From Luteococcus sp048595755 (lineage in GTDB: Bacteria; Actinomycetota; Actinomycetes; Propionibacteriales; Propionibacteriaceae): a stretch of DNA of 64,000 nt. Location of the stretch: the NCBI RefSeq assembly GCF_048595755.1, contig NZ_CP184360.1, positions 2,170,001 through 2,234,000 of the forward strand, read 5' to 3'. The notes under the pieces are model-generated. The model saw only the letters and a program-made list of their open reading frames with translations, did not search any database and had not been told where the DNA came from. Made by a program: the position numbers and the translations under genes. Each line of letters opens with the position of its first letter. The first letter of the stretch is position 1. This document shows, in pieces, positions 43,023 to 49,574 of this stretch.

Positions 43023-44039
43023 TTATGGTCTTGCCGCGAAAGCACGATACAGCCCGTCGGAACCCAGCTTCACGGCCCGCGCGTCCCGCAGCCCTGCCTC
43101 GCGCATCCGCGCGACGAGTTCGTCGGGGACGGGCAGGCGCGAGCAACCCTCGGTCATGGCGCCCCACAGGTCCAGCGTCGCCGACGAGAGCTTGCCGGTG
43201 CGCACCATGGTGGTGACCAGCAGCGTCCCGCCCGGCGCCAGGAAGCCCGCCAGGTGCTCGAAGAGCCGCACCTGGTCCTGTTCGGGGAAGTAGTAGATGT
43301 TCTGGTGCAGCGTCACCAGGTCCGCGGCGGCGTCGGGCTTGCGCTCGCGGATGTCCCCGACGGCAATGTCCACCCTGTCGGACAGGCCCCAGTCGGAGAT
43401 ATTGTCCTGCGCCAACTGTGCCGCCGGCTCCTGCAGTTCCAGCCCGACTGCGGTCAGCTGTGGGTTGAGCCGTGCCGCCGTGCGGATGTGGGCGCCGGAA
43501 CCGCACCCCACCTCCAGCAGTCGCACCGGCGCGGAGGTGGGCACGAAACGTTCCAATGCCGTCGTGATCCACGGCTCGCTCATGCGTGAGCTGCGGGCGA
43601 TCACCGCCGGATCGGCCTCGGCGATGCCAAAGCGCTCACCGCTCGCCAGCCGCCGCGGCGTCTCGGTCAGCAGTCGGTGGTGCAAGGTCGCCATCTCTTG
43701 GGTGAAGGCCGCCACCGGGTCGTTGGCTGGCGTCAGCAGCTTCCGCAGCGACCGTCGTCGGATCCCGTAGCGGCCCTGGTCGTCGCGGCGCAGGTCTCCG
43801 CAGGCGACGCCCGCGTCGAGCCACGACGCAAGGCCATCGATCATGTCTGGCTGCAGGTCAAGGCGCGTTGCCAGCTCGGCAGGCTTGCGGGGCCCGCGGT
43901 CGATTTCGCGCAGCAGGCCGGACTCCAGGCCGGCCCCACGGAAGGCGACCCGATAGGCCGATGATCCCAATCGGCCGAGCTCGAGCATCGGGGTGAGCCA
44001 TCCTCGGCGGGCCAGGCGGAGCAGGGGGTTGGTGGGCAT
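43023..44039 (-). CDS. SAM-dependent methyltransferase
   Basis: 338 residues. An N-terminal winged-helix dimerisation-like region (about 30-110; LREIDRGPRKPAELATRLDLQPDMIDGLASWLDAG) is followed by a class I methyltransferase domain (about 165-310) with motif I RLLEVGCGSGAH, the acidic residue after beta-2 (VGLELQEPA) and VDIAVGDIRE. This is the layout of O-methyltransferases of secondary or hormone-like metabolites. Substrate unknown. It is divergent from a TetR gene whose operators lie between them, so it is likely its target. Start ATG 44039 with CGGAGG upstream. Confidence 0.85.
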   Translation of the reverse strand: MPTNPLLRLARRGWLTPMLELGRLGSSAYRVAFRGAGLESGLLREIDRGPRKPAELATRLDLQPDMIDGLASWLDAGVACGDLRRDDQGRYGIRRRSLRKLLTPANDPVAAFTQEMATLHHRLLTETPRRLASGERFGIAEADPAVIARSSRMSEPWITTALERFVPTSAPVRLLEVGCGSGAHIRTAARLNPQLTAVGLELQEPAAQLAQDNISDWGLSDRVDIAVGDIRERKPDAAADLVTLHQNIYYFPEQDQVRLFEHLAGFLAPGGTLLVTTMVRTGKLSSATLDLWGAMTEGCSRLPVPDELVARMREAGLRDARAVKLGSDGLYRAFAARP

Positions 44040-44050
44040 CACTGCCTCCG

Positions 44051-44094
44051 TTTCGACAAATGTCGCAAGTCGACGGTTGTCGAAAGGCTAGCCT
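44051..44094. promoter_or_regulatory. TetR operator pair between methyltransferase and tetR
   Basis: Two 12-base palindromes, CGACAAATGTCG (44054-44065) and CGACGGTTGTCG (44071-44082), sit 17 bases apart; the outer ends TTTCGACAA and TTGTCGAAA are themselves perfect complements. A TAGCCT -10 box (44089-44094) follows, six bases before GTG 44101. The arrangement fits a dimer-of-dimers TetR site repressing both genes. Confidence 0.7.
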
Positions 44095-44100
44095 GTGGGG

Positions 44101-44667
44101 GTGGATGGATCAAGCACGACGAGGGAGAGGCTGCTGGAGGCGGCCGTGCGCCTGCTCGGCGCCACCGGCGTGCAGTCGGTCACCCATCGCAGCGTCGAGG
44201 AGCAGGCCGGGGTCGCTCGTGGCTCCACCCGGTACCACTTCGGTACTCGCGAAGAGCTGTTGGCGGCCGTGTTGGAGCACATGGCCCACTCGGGTGGCGC
44301 CGTCCTGGAGCACGTCACGGACGAGCCGACCCAGGACGAGGCCATGCGGGCGATGACGACCCGTTTCCTGTCGGACCCTGAAGCGGAACGCGCGCGCTTC
44401 GAACTGTTCCTGTACGCCTCCCGTCGCCCCGAACTGTGCGAGGCGATCGCCCGGTGGCGGCAGGGATTCGTGGACATGGCCGCGGGGCACCTTGCTGCCC
44501 ACGGGGCCACCGAGCCGCAAGTGGCCGCCCGTATGACCGTCGCCGCCATGGACGGGTTGATCCTGCACGCGCTGACCGGGCCCCACGAAGACCTGCAGCG
44601 CCACGGGCCAGCATGGATGGCCCAGCTCGCGCGCGTCGCAGCCGAGTTCCCGGGAGGTGACGCATGA
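44101..44667 (+). CDS. TetR-family transcriptional regulator
   Basis: 188 residues. The N-terminal HTH (about 5-50) has RLLEAAVRLLGATGVQSVTHRSVEEQAGVARGSTRYHFGTREELL, with the recognition helix ending in TRYHF. The C-terminal ligand domain is alpha-helical and not assignable. GTG 44101 is chosen because the TAGCCT box ends six bases before it; GTG 44095 would precede the transcript start. Likely represses itself and the divergent methyltransferase. The end overlaps the lipoprotein gene by ATGA. Confidence 0.88.
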   Translation: MDGSSTTRERLLEAAVRLLGATGVQSVTHRSVEEQAGVARGSTRYHFGTREELLAAVLEHMAHSGGAVLEHVTDEPTQDEAMRAMTTRFLSDPEAERARFELFLYASRRPELCEAIARWRQGFVDMAAGHLAAHGATEPQVAARMTVAAMDGLILHALTGPHEDLQRHGPAWMAQLARVAAEFPGGDA

Positions 44668-45077
44668 GGCGCCTGGTGGGCGGAGCCCTGGCCGTTCTGG
44701 TCCTGGCCGGGTGTTCCGCTGGTGCTCCCAGCGCGAGCACCACGAGCAGCATGCCGCGGCCCGATGCCGCCGTGCCGACGGGGGGAGTGACGCTTCGCGA
44801 GATGATGTTTCGTCACGGCCCCGAAGACCTGTCCCTGCCACGAGAAATCATGGTGACCAGCAGGATCGACCAGCCCAACGTGGTCACGATCACATTGCCG
44901 ACCGGGCAGCGCCAGCTGATGGTGTCGTGGTTCCGGGCCAACCTGCCACCGGACTGGCGCCTGGACGCCAGTTCCGACGACGCGGCGCTCTTCCACGGTG
45001 GCGAGTGGCAGGGCGCCTTCACTTGCTCCCAGAAGACATGTGCCCTCACCCTGCGTCATCAGCAGGGTCCCGCCTGA
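44664..45077 (+). CDS. Small lipoprotein of unknown function
   Basis: 137 residues. Signal peptide with lipobox LVLAGCS (Cys about 17), then a Ser/Thr-rich linker and a compact domain with LPREIMVTSRIDQPNVVTITLPTGQRQLMVSWFRANLPPDWRLDASS. The domain holds two Cys near the C-terminus (FTCSQKTCAL) that may form a disulfide. I do not recognise the family. Coupled to tetR by a four-base overlap, so it belongs to the regulated unit. Confidence 0.65.
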   Translation: MRRLVGGALAVLVLAGCSAGAPSASTTSSMPRPDAAVPTGGVTLREMMFRHGPEDLSLPREIMVTSRIDQPNVVTITLPTGQRQLMVSWFRANLPPDWRLDASSDDAALFHGGEWQGAFTCSQKTCALTLRHQQGPA

Positions 45078-45087
45078 CGGACTGGAT

Positions 45088-45117
45088 TGGTGCCCGGTGC
45101 CCACTCACGCTAGATTC
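45088..45117 (+). promoter_or_regulatory. Promoter of the metQNI leader
   Basis: TTGGTG (45088-45093), an 18-base spacer and TAGATT (45112-45117). The expected start point is the ATG at 45124, six bases after the -10. Confidence 0.6.
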
Positions 45118-45123
45118 TTTGCC

Positions 45124-45207
45124 ATGCCATGCAAGCGCGAGATCATGACGGGCCACATCATGCCCGTCATCGTGTGTGCCTGCATGATGCGCCGAATGTT
45201 CGGCTGA
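45124..45207 (+). CDS. Putative Met/Cys-rich leader peptide of metQNI (27 residues)
   Basis: ATG-started ORF of 27 codons placed exactly at the predicted start of a leaderless transcript, 131 bases before metQ. Six of 27 residues are Met (1, 8, 13, 21, 22, 25) and three are Cys (3, 18, 20), including a Cys-x-Cys-Met-Met run at 18-22. Codons 8-16 also form a perfect 9-bp hairpin (45145-45153 with 45162-45170). A GCCGA-AUGU-UCGGC hairpin (45191-45204) spans its end. The gene downstream imports methionine. Amino-acid-coded attenuation is the natural hypothesis; expression is unproven. Confidence 0.6.
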   Translation: MPCKREIMTGHIMPVIVCACMMRRMFG

Positions 45208-45227
45208 CAACGCCTTCAGAATCTCGT

Positions 45228-45321
45228 CCCAGCAGGGGTGGGCCCGGTCGAGCACAGCTCCCGGCGGTGTTGTCAGGCAATGGGTAAGACTTCTTCCGAA
45301 CCGCGTGCCCAGCAGTGGGCC
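45228..45321 (+). promoter_or_regulatory. Paired near-identical hairpin sequences in the metQ leader
   Basis: CCCAGCAGGGGTGGGCC (45228-45244) and CCCAGCAGTGGGCC (45308-45321) can each fold on themselves (CCCA with TGGG) or pair with each other. The second lies 18 bases before the metQ ATG. Mutually exclusive folding is therefore possible. No U-tract follows, so if it acts it is more likely on translation or Rho-dependent termination. Confidence 0.4.
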
Positions 45322-45338
45322 AGTCACGAAAGACCATC

Positions 45339-46184
45339 ATGAACAAGACTCTTCGCACCATCCTGGCCGGCCTGCTGGCCGTGCTCACCCTGGGATTGGC
45401 GGGCTGCGGCGCAGGCGCCGGCTCCGATGCCGACAAGCCGTTGGTGATCCTGGCCGATGCCACCCCGCACGGTGAGATCCTGGAGCAGACCGAGAAGCTG
45501 GGGCTGCTGGGCGACACCAAGATCGAGATCAAGAGCATCGTCGGTGACATCGACGCCAACCAGCTGGTGCAAAGCGGTGACGTGGACGCCAACTACTTCC
45601 AGCACGTCCCCTACCTGGACACCTGGAAGTCGCAGAAGGGCGTGGACGACCTGACCGCCGTGGCCAAGGGCCACATCGAGCCGCTGGGCCTGTACTCGAA
45701 GAAGGTCAAGGACCTCAAGCAGGTGCCCAACGGTGCCACCATCGCCATTCCCGCCGACCCGTCGAACCTGGTGCGTGCCCTCTTCCTGCTGCAGCAGGCA
45801 GAACTGCTCACGCTCGACGTCAAGCCCACCGACGCGAACGTCGACTACTCGCAGATCACCACCAAGAACATCACCAACAACCCGAAGAAGATCGAGTTCA
45901 TCCAGATCGATCGTCCCCAGCTGGCCGCGACCCTCGACGACGCCAAGGTGGACCTCAGCGTGATCAACGGCAACTACGCCCTGGAGGCGGGCCTCAAGCC
46001 CAAGACCGACTCGCTGGCCCTGGAGAGCGCCACCGACAACCCGTACACCAATGTGCTGGTGGTCAACTCCAGCAAGAAGGACGATCCGCGCGTGCAGAAG
46101 CTGGCCGAGGCACTGCAGAGCCCCGAGATCCAGGACTGGATCGACAGCAACTTCGAGGGCTCCGTCCTGCCTGCCGGAAAGTGA
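45339..46184 (+). CDS. metQ: Methionine ABC transporter, binding lipoprotein
   Basis: 281 residues. Signal peptide with lipobox LGLAGCG (Cys about 24). The mature protein is an NlpA/MetQ fold: LVILADATPHGEILEQ, GDVDANYFQHVPYLDTWK and IEPLGLYSKKVKDLKQVPNGATIAIPADPSNLVRAL are family hallmarks. It captures D/L-methionine outside the membrane for MetNI. GAAAGA is the likely ribosome site. First structural gene after the leader region. Confidence 0.95.
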   Translation: MNKTLRTILAGLLAVLTLGLAGCGAGAGSDADKPLVILADATPHGEILEQTEKLGLLGDTKIEIKSIVGDIDANQLVQSGDVDANYFQHVPYLDTWKSQKGVDDLTAVAKGHIEPLGLYSKKVKDLKQVPNGATIAIPADPSNLVRALFLLQQAELLTLDVKPTDANVDYSQITTKNITNNPKKIEFIQIDRPQLAATLDDAKVDLSVINGNYALEAGLKPKTDSLALESATDNPYTNVLVVNSSKKDDPRVQKLAEALQSPEIQDWIDSNFEGSVLPAGK

Positions 46185-46188
46185 TTCC

Positions 46189-47181
46189 ATGATCGAGTTC
46201 TCCCAGGTCTGCAAGGTCTACGACGGGCGGGGCCGCAATGCCGCGCCCGTCGTGGCCCTGGACGACGTCAATCTCACGGTGCGCAAGGGGCAGATCTTCG
46301 GGATCCTGGGCCGCTCCGGCGCTGGCAAGACCACCTTGTTGCGCTGCCTGAACCACCTGGAGCCGGTGAGCAGCGGCACCATCACCGTCAACGGCACCAA
46401 CTGGTCGACGCTGTCCAATCAGCAGTTGCGTTCCGCGCGACGCCAGATGGGCACCATCTTCCAGCACTTCAACCTGCTGGGTTCGCGCACCGTGGCCGGC
46501 AATGTGGCCTTCGGCCTGGAGCTGGCCGGTGCCGCCAAGGACACCATCGGGCCGAAGGTGGGCGAACTGTTGGAGTTGGTCGGGCTGCCGGACAAGGCCG
46601 GCGCCTACCCCTCACAGCTGTCGGGCGGCCAGAAGCAGCGGGTGGGAATCGCCCGTGCCCTGGCCACCGATCCGCAGGTGCTGCTGATGGACGAGGCCAC
46701 CAGCGCGCTCGATCCGACCACAACCGAGCAGATCCTTGACCTGGTCAAGAGCCTGCGAGACCGGATGGGTCTCACGGTGCTGCTCATCACCCACGAGTCG
46801 GACGTCGTGCGGCGCATCTGCGATGCGGCTGCCCTGATGGAAGATGGTCGCGTGGTGGAGCAGGGTGACCTGCTCAACCTGGTGGCCGATCCCAACAGTC
46901 GGATCGCCGACCAGCTGATCCCGCTGGGCCGGGCCAACGAGGAGTTGACCGGTCCCTCGCAGCTGCTCAGCTTCGTCAACCAGGGCATCAGCGATCCGGT
47001 CCTGAGCCACTTCACGCGCGAGACCGGGATCGACGTCTCGATCCTGGGCGGCTCGGTGGAGCAGATCGCGGGGCGCAAGGTGGGCCGGCTGCGGGTCAGC
47101 TTCGACCATCCCCATGGCGCCGTCGATGACGCCGTGATCAGCAACTGGTTCCATGAGCACGGAGTGACGGTGAGCCGATGA
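46189..47181 (+). CDS. metN: Methionine ABC transporter ATPase
   Basis: 330 residues. ABC domain with Walker A GRSGAGKTT (about 43-51), Q-loop IFQHFNLL, signature LSGGQKQR and Walker B VLLMDEATSALDP. The C-terminal NIL domain (about 265-330) binds methionine and shuts transport when internal methionine is high, so feedback at the protein level is expected as well. It overlaps metI by four bases. Confidence 0.96.
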   Translation: MIEFSQVCKVYDGRGRNAAPVVALDDVNLTVRKGQIFGILGRSGAGKTTLLRCLNHLEPVSSGTITVNGTNWSTLSNQQLRSARRQMGTIFQHFNLLGSRTVAGNVAFGLELAGAAKDTIGPKVGELLELVGLPDKAGAYPSQLSGGQKQRVGIARALATDPQVLLMDEATSALDPTTTEQILDLVKSLRDRMGLTVLLITHESDVVRRICDAAALMEDGRVVEQGDLLNLVADPNSRIADQLIPLGRANEELTGPSQLLSFVNQGISDPVLSHFTRETGIDVSILGGSVEQIAGRKVGRLRVSFDHPHGAVDDAVISNWFHEHGVTVSR

Positions 47182-47849
47182 ACAAGACGACCATTGCCGA
47201 ATCACTGCCCGAGCTGTGGGCAGCCCTGGGGGAGACCGCCTGGATGGTGCTGCTCAGCTTCCTGATCACCGTGGTGCTGGGCACCGTGACGGGGGTGCTG
47301 TTGCGGTTGACGGCCCCCGACGGCCTGCGGCCCAATCGTGCCTTCAACCAGATCTTCGGCGGGCTGGTGAACATCTTCCGGTCGCTGCCCTTCCTCATCC
47401 TCCTGATCGCCGTCATCCCGGTGACCCGTCTGGTGGTGGGCACTGCCTACGGCCCGACGGCCGCCGTGGTGCCACTGGCGATCGGCGCGATCCCCTTCTT
47501 CGGGCGCGTCGTGGAATCGGCCCTGCGTGAGGTGGCGGTCGGCAAGATCGAGGCCGCCCAGGTGATGGGGGCGAGCACCTGGCAGATCGTGCGCAAGGTG
47601 CTGCTTCCCGAGGCCATGGCGCCTCTGGTCTCCGGGGCCACCCTCACCCTGGTGATGCTGATCGGCTACTCGGCGATGGCCGGCACGATCGGTGGTGGTG
47701 GCGTTGGTGACTTCGCCATCAAGTACGGCTACCAGCGCTTCAACACGCCGGTGCTGCTGGTCTCGGTGGTCGTGCTGATCATCATCGTCCAGCTGATCCA
47801 GTCCATCGGCGACGCGATCGTGCGGGGGATGGCCCACAAGCGCAGCTGA
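47178..47849 (+). CDS. metI: Methionine ABC transporter permease
   Basis: 223 residues, five helices. The MetI signature NIFRSLPFLILLIAVIPVTRLVVGTAYGP and the EAA loop VESALREVAVGKIEAAQVMGAS are intact, followed by YSAMAGTIGGGGVGDFAIKYGYQRF. Last gene of metQNI; only six bases separate its stop from that of the convergent maf gene, with no terminator visible. Confidence 0.95.
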   Translation: MNKTTIAESLPELWAALGETAWMVLLSFLITVVLGTVTGVLLRLTAPDGLRPNRAFNQIFGGLVNIFRSLPFLILLIAVIPVTRLVVGTAYGPTAAVVPLAIGAIPFFGRVVESALREVAVGKIEAAQVMGASTWQIVRKVLLPEAMAPLVSGATLTLVMLIGYSAMAGTIGGGGVGDFAIKYGYQRFNTPVLLVSVVVLIIIVQLIQSIGDAIVRGMAHKRS

Positions 47850-47855
47850 ACCCCG

Positions 47856-48473
47856 TCAGCGTGCGTTGGTCTCCCGGTTCCACAGGGTGTGCCACTTGAT
47901 GCCCAGGTCGAGCAGCATCTGGCGCACCAGCGGAAGCGAGATGCCGACCACGTTGTAGGGGTCGCCGTCGATGCGGGTGATGAAGGCCCCGCCCAGACCG
48001 TCGATGGCGAAGGCCCCGGCAACTCGCACCGGCTCCTGGGTGGCGACGTAGGCGGCGATCTCCTCACCGGTCAGGTCGGCGAACTTGACGATGGTGGTGG
48101 CAACCCGGTTGACCTCGCGGAGTCCCTTGTCGTCCTTGACGATGACGTGGTGACCGGTGTGCAGCAGTGCGGCCCGGCCACGCATCCGCTCCCACAGCTC
48201 GGTGGCGGCTTCCGCATCTGCGGGCTTGCCCCAGGCCCGCTGGTCGAGTTCCAGCATCGAGTCGCAGGCCACCAGGCACCACGGTTCGGGATTGCCGATG
48301 CGCTCGGCCACGTCCAGGGCCTTGGCTCGCGCCAGCTCGGCGGTCAGTGAGGCCGGACCGGGGGCGGTGACGGTCGACTCGTTGACTTCGGGCTTGATCA
48401 CCAGGGGATCGATGCCGGCATTGCGCAGGGTCTGGAGACGGGCGGGGGAGGAACTGGCGAGGATGAAGAACAC
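47856..48473 (-). CDS. maf: Maf-family nucleotide pyrophosphatase
   Basis: 205 residues. Maf enzymes hydrolyse non-canonical or modified nucleoside triphosphates (dTTP/UTP/CTP analogues) and affect septation. Motifs: ILASSSPARLQTL (SxxR), the catalytic-type CDSMLELD and KPADAEAATELWERMRGRAALLHTG. GTG 48473 lies six bases after TAGGCT (48485-48480). That -10 box is in the loop and 3' arm of the terminator of the upstream DUF937 gene. Confidence 0.92.
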   Translation of the reverse strand: MFFILASSSPARLQTLRNAGIDPLVIKPEVNESTVTAPGPASLTAELARAKALDVAERIGNPEPWCLVACDSMLELDQRAWGKPADAEAATELWERMRGRAALLHTGHHVIVKDDKGLREVNRVATTIVKFADLTGEEIAAYVATQEPVRVAGAFAIDGLGGAFITRIDGDPYNVVGISLPLVRQMLLDLGIKWHTLWNRETNAR

Positions 48474-48500
48474 GCCCCCAGCCTAGGGGCTGGGGGCGTG
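48471..48500 (-). terminator. Terminator of the DUF937 gene, overlapping the maf promoter and start
   Basis: Perfect 13-base arms (48471-48483, 48488-48500) with a four-base loop. Reading on the minus strand, the 3' arm ends with the GTG of maf, and TAGGCT spans the loop edge, so one sequence may terminate one gene and start the next. Confidence 0.75.
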
Positions 48501-48521
48501 TGCTTCTTGCCGTCTACCGAC

Positions 48522-49184
48522 TCACTTCTTGCCGAGCAGACCACCCAGGATCTGGCTGACGATGTCGCCACCGTTCGACTGGGCCTGCTGCGTCGTCTGC
48601 TGCGCAGTGGCGGGATCGAAGGGATTGTTGGCCGGAGCGGCATTGCCGCCCAGCACGCTGCCGAGCACCTGCGACAGCACGCCACCCAGCACGCCGGAAT
48701 TGGCGCCAGCGCCGGCCTGCTGGCCCGCACCGCCAAGCACCTGGCCCAGGATGTTGCCGGCGGCGCTGTTGCTGCCACCCAGCTGCTTCGCAAGGTAGTT
48801 CAGGACGATCGGGGCCAGGATCGGCAGCAGCTTCTGCACCAGCAGTGCGCTGACGCCCACCTGGGCGCTCAGAGCCTGCGCGACACCCTCGGTCTGATTG
48901 CCGAAGACGTGACCGATGATCTTCTCACCATCATTGGTGTCCACGGCCTCCAGCTTGACCGGCTGGTCTGCCCCCACCAGATCCTTGTCCTGGTGCTGCT
49001 GCAGTGCCTCGGCCAGCGAGAGCTCGCCATCGGGGTTCTGCGCATTCTGCGTCAGGCCACCCAGGATGCTGGTGACCGCGGGCGCAGCGGCCTTCTCGAC
49101 GGCGGCGGGCTCCTCGCCGAGTTCTCGGGCGAGCTGGTCGATCGGCAGGGCTGCGAGGATGTCGTTCAGAATGCTCATGTTCAT
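48522..49184 (-). CDS. DUF937 (YidB-like) protein
   Basis: 220 residues, soluble, Ala/Gln/Asn-rich. A DUF937 region (about 1-150): ILNDILAALPIDQLARELGEEPAAVEKAAAPAVTSILGGL, then a second repeat-like segment around GVSALLVQKLLPILAPIVLNYLAKQLGG. The tail is Gly/Asn/Gln-rich and ends VSQILGGLLGKK. Function unknown. ATG 49184 is chosen from AAAGGA seven bases upstream; ATG 49178 is also possible. It has its own terminator. Confidence 0.8.
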   Translation of the reverse strand: MNMSILNDILAALPIDQLARELGEEPAAVEKAAAPAVTSILGGLTQNAQNPDGELSLAEALQQHQDKDLVGADQPVKLEAVDTNDGEKIIGHVFGNQTEGVAQALSAQVGVSALLVQKLLPILAPIVLNYLAKQLGGSNSAAGNILGQVLGGAGQQAGAGANSGVLGGVLSQVLGSVLGGNAAPANNPFDPATAQQTTQQAQSNGGDIVSQILGGLLGKK

Positions 49185-49264
49185 GGATCCTTTCCAAGGT
49201 TGCACCCACAACACTGGCACATCGCCAGTCGGCGGGGGCGGAATTTCGTCTGAGGGCGGACATG

Positions 49265-49303
49265 CTTCAGCTCCCGCCAGCCGGGGCTGGGCGGGAGCTG
49301 AAG
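49265..49303 (-). terminator. Terminator of the accD5-accE operon
   Basis: Perfect 14-base arms (49265-49278, 49290-49303) with an 11-base loop, just after the accE stop. Confidence 0.85.
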
Positions 49304-49315
49304 AAATGGGTCAGA

Positions 49316-49561
49316 TCACGGGCGTGCGCTGTACTGCCAGGCGGCCCGGCCGGGCGGCGGCATGCGACGGATGACGCGCTGGTAGGACTTCCAGCCACCG
49401 GCCAGCGGACGGTCGTCGGTCTCCTTGGCCGGCCCCGTCGGAGTCAGGGCGGCAGCCAACACGGTCAGCACCGCCGCCATCTCGTCGTCGCTGGGATTGC
49501 CACCGGTGACCTCGAAGCGCATCGGCTCCGGGGCGGCGGTCTCTTCTGCGTTCTCGCTCAT
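49316..49561 (-). CDS. accE: Acyl-CoA carboxylase epsilon subunit
   Basis: 81 residues. Small actinobacterial subunit that bridges the alpha and beta chains of acyl-CoA carboxylase: an acidic/Pro-rich start, then VTGGNPSDDEMAAVLTVLAAAL (about 18-40), the typical helix, and GGWKSYQRVIRRMPPPGRAAW. GGAGG is eight bases before the ATG. Thirteen bases separate it from accD5. Likely works with AccA3 and AccD5 on propionyl-CoA or acetyl-CoA. Confidence 0.85.
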   Translation of the reverse strand: MSENAEETAAPEPMRFEVTGGNPSDDEMAAVLTVLAAALTPTGPAKETDDRPLAGGWKSYQRVIRRMPPPGRAAWQYSARP

Positions 49562-49574
49562 CAGTCAGCCTCCG

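Noticed and set aside
45208..45338. SAM-I/SAM-IV or other methionine-related riboswitch before metQ
   Set aside because: I looked for the conserved core of SAM riboswitches and found none; the region is better explained by a leader ORF plus simple hairpins.
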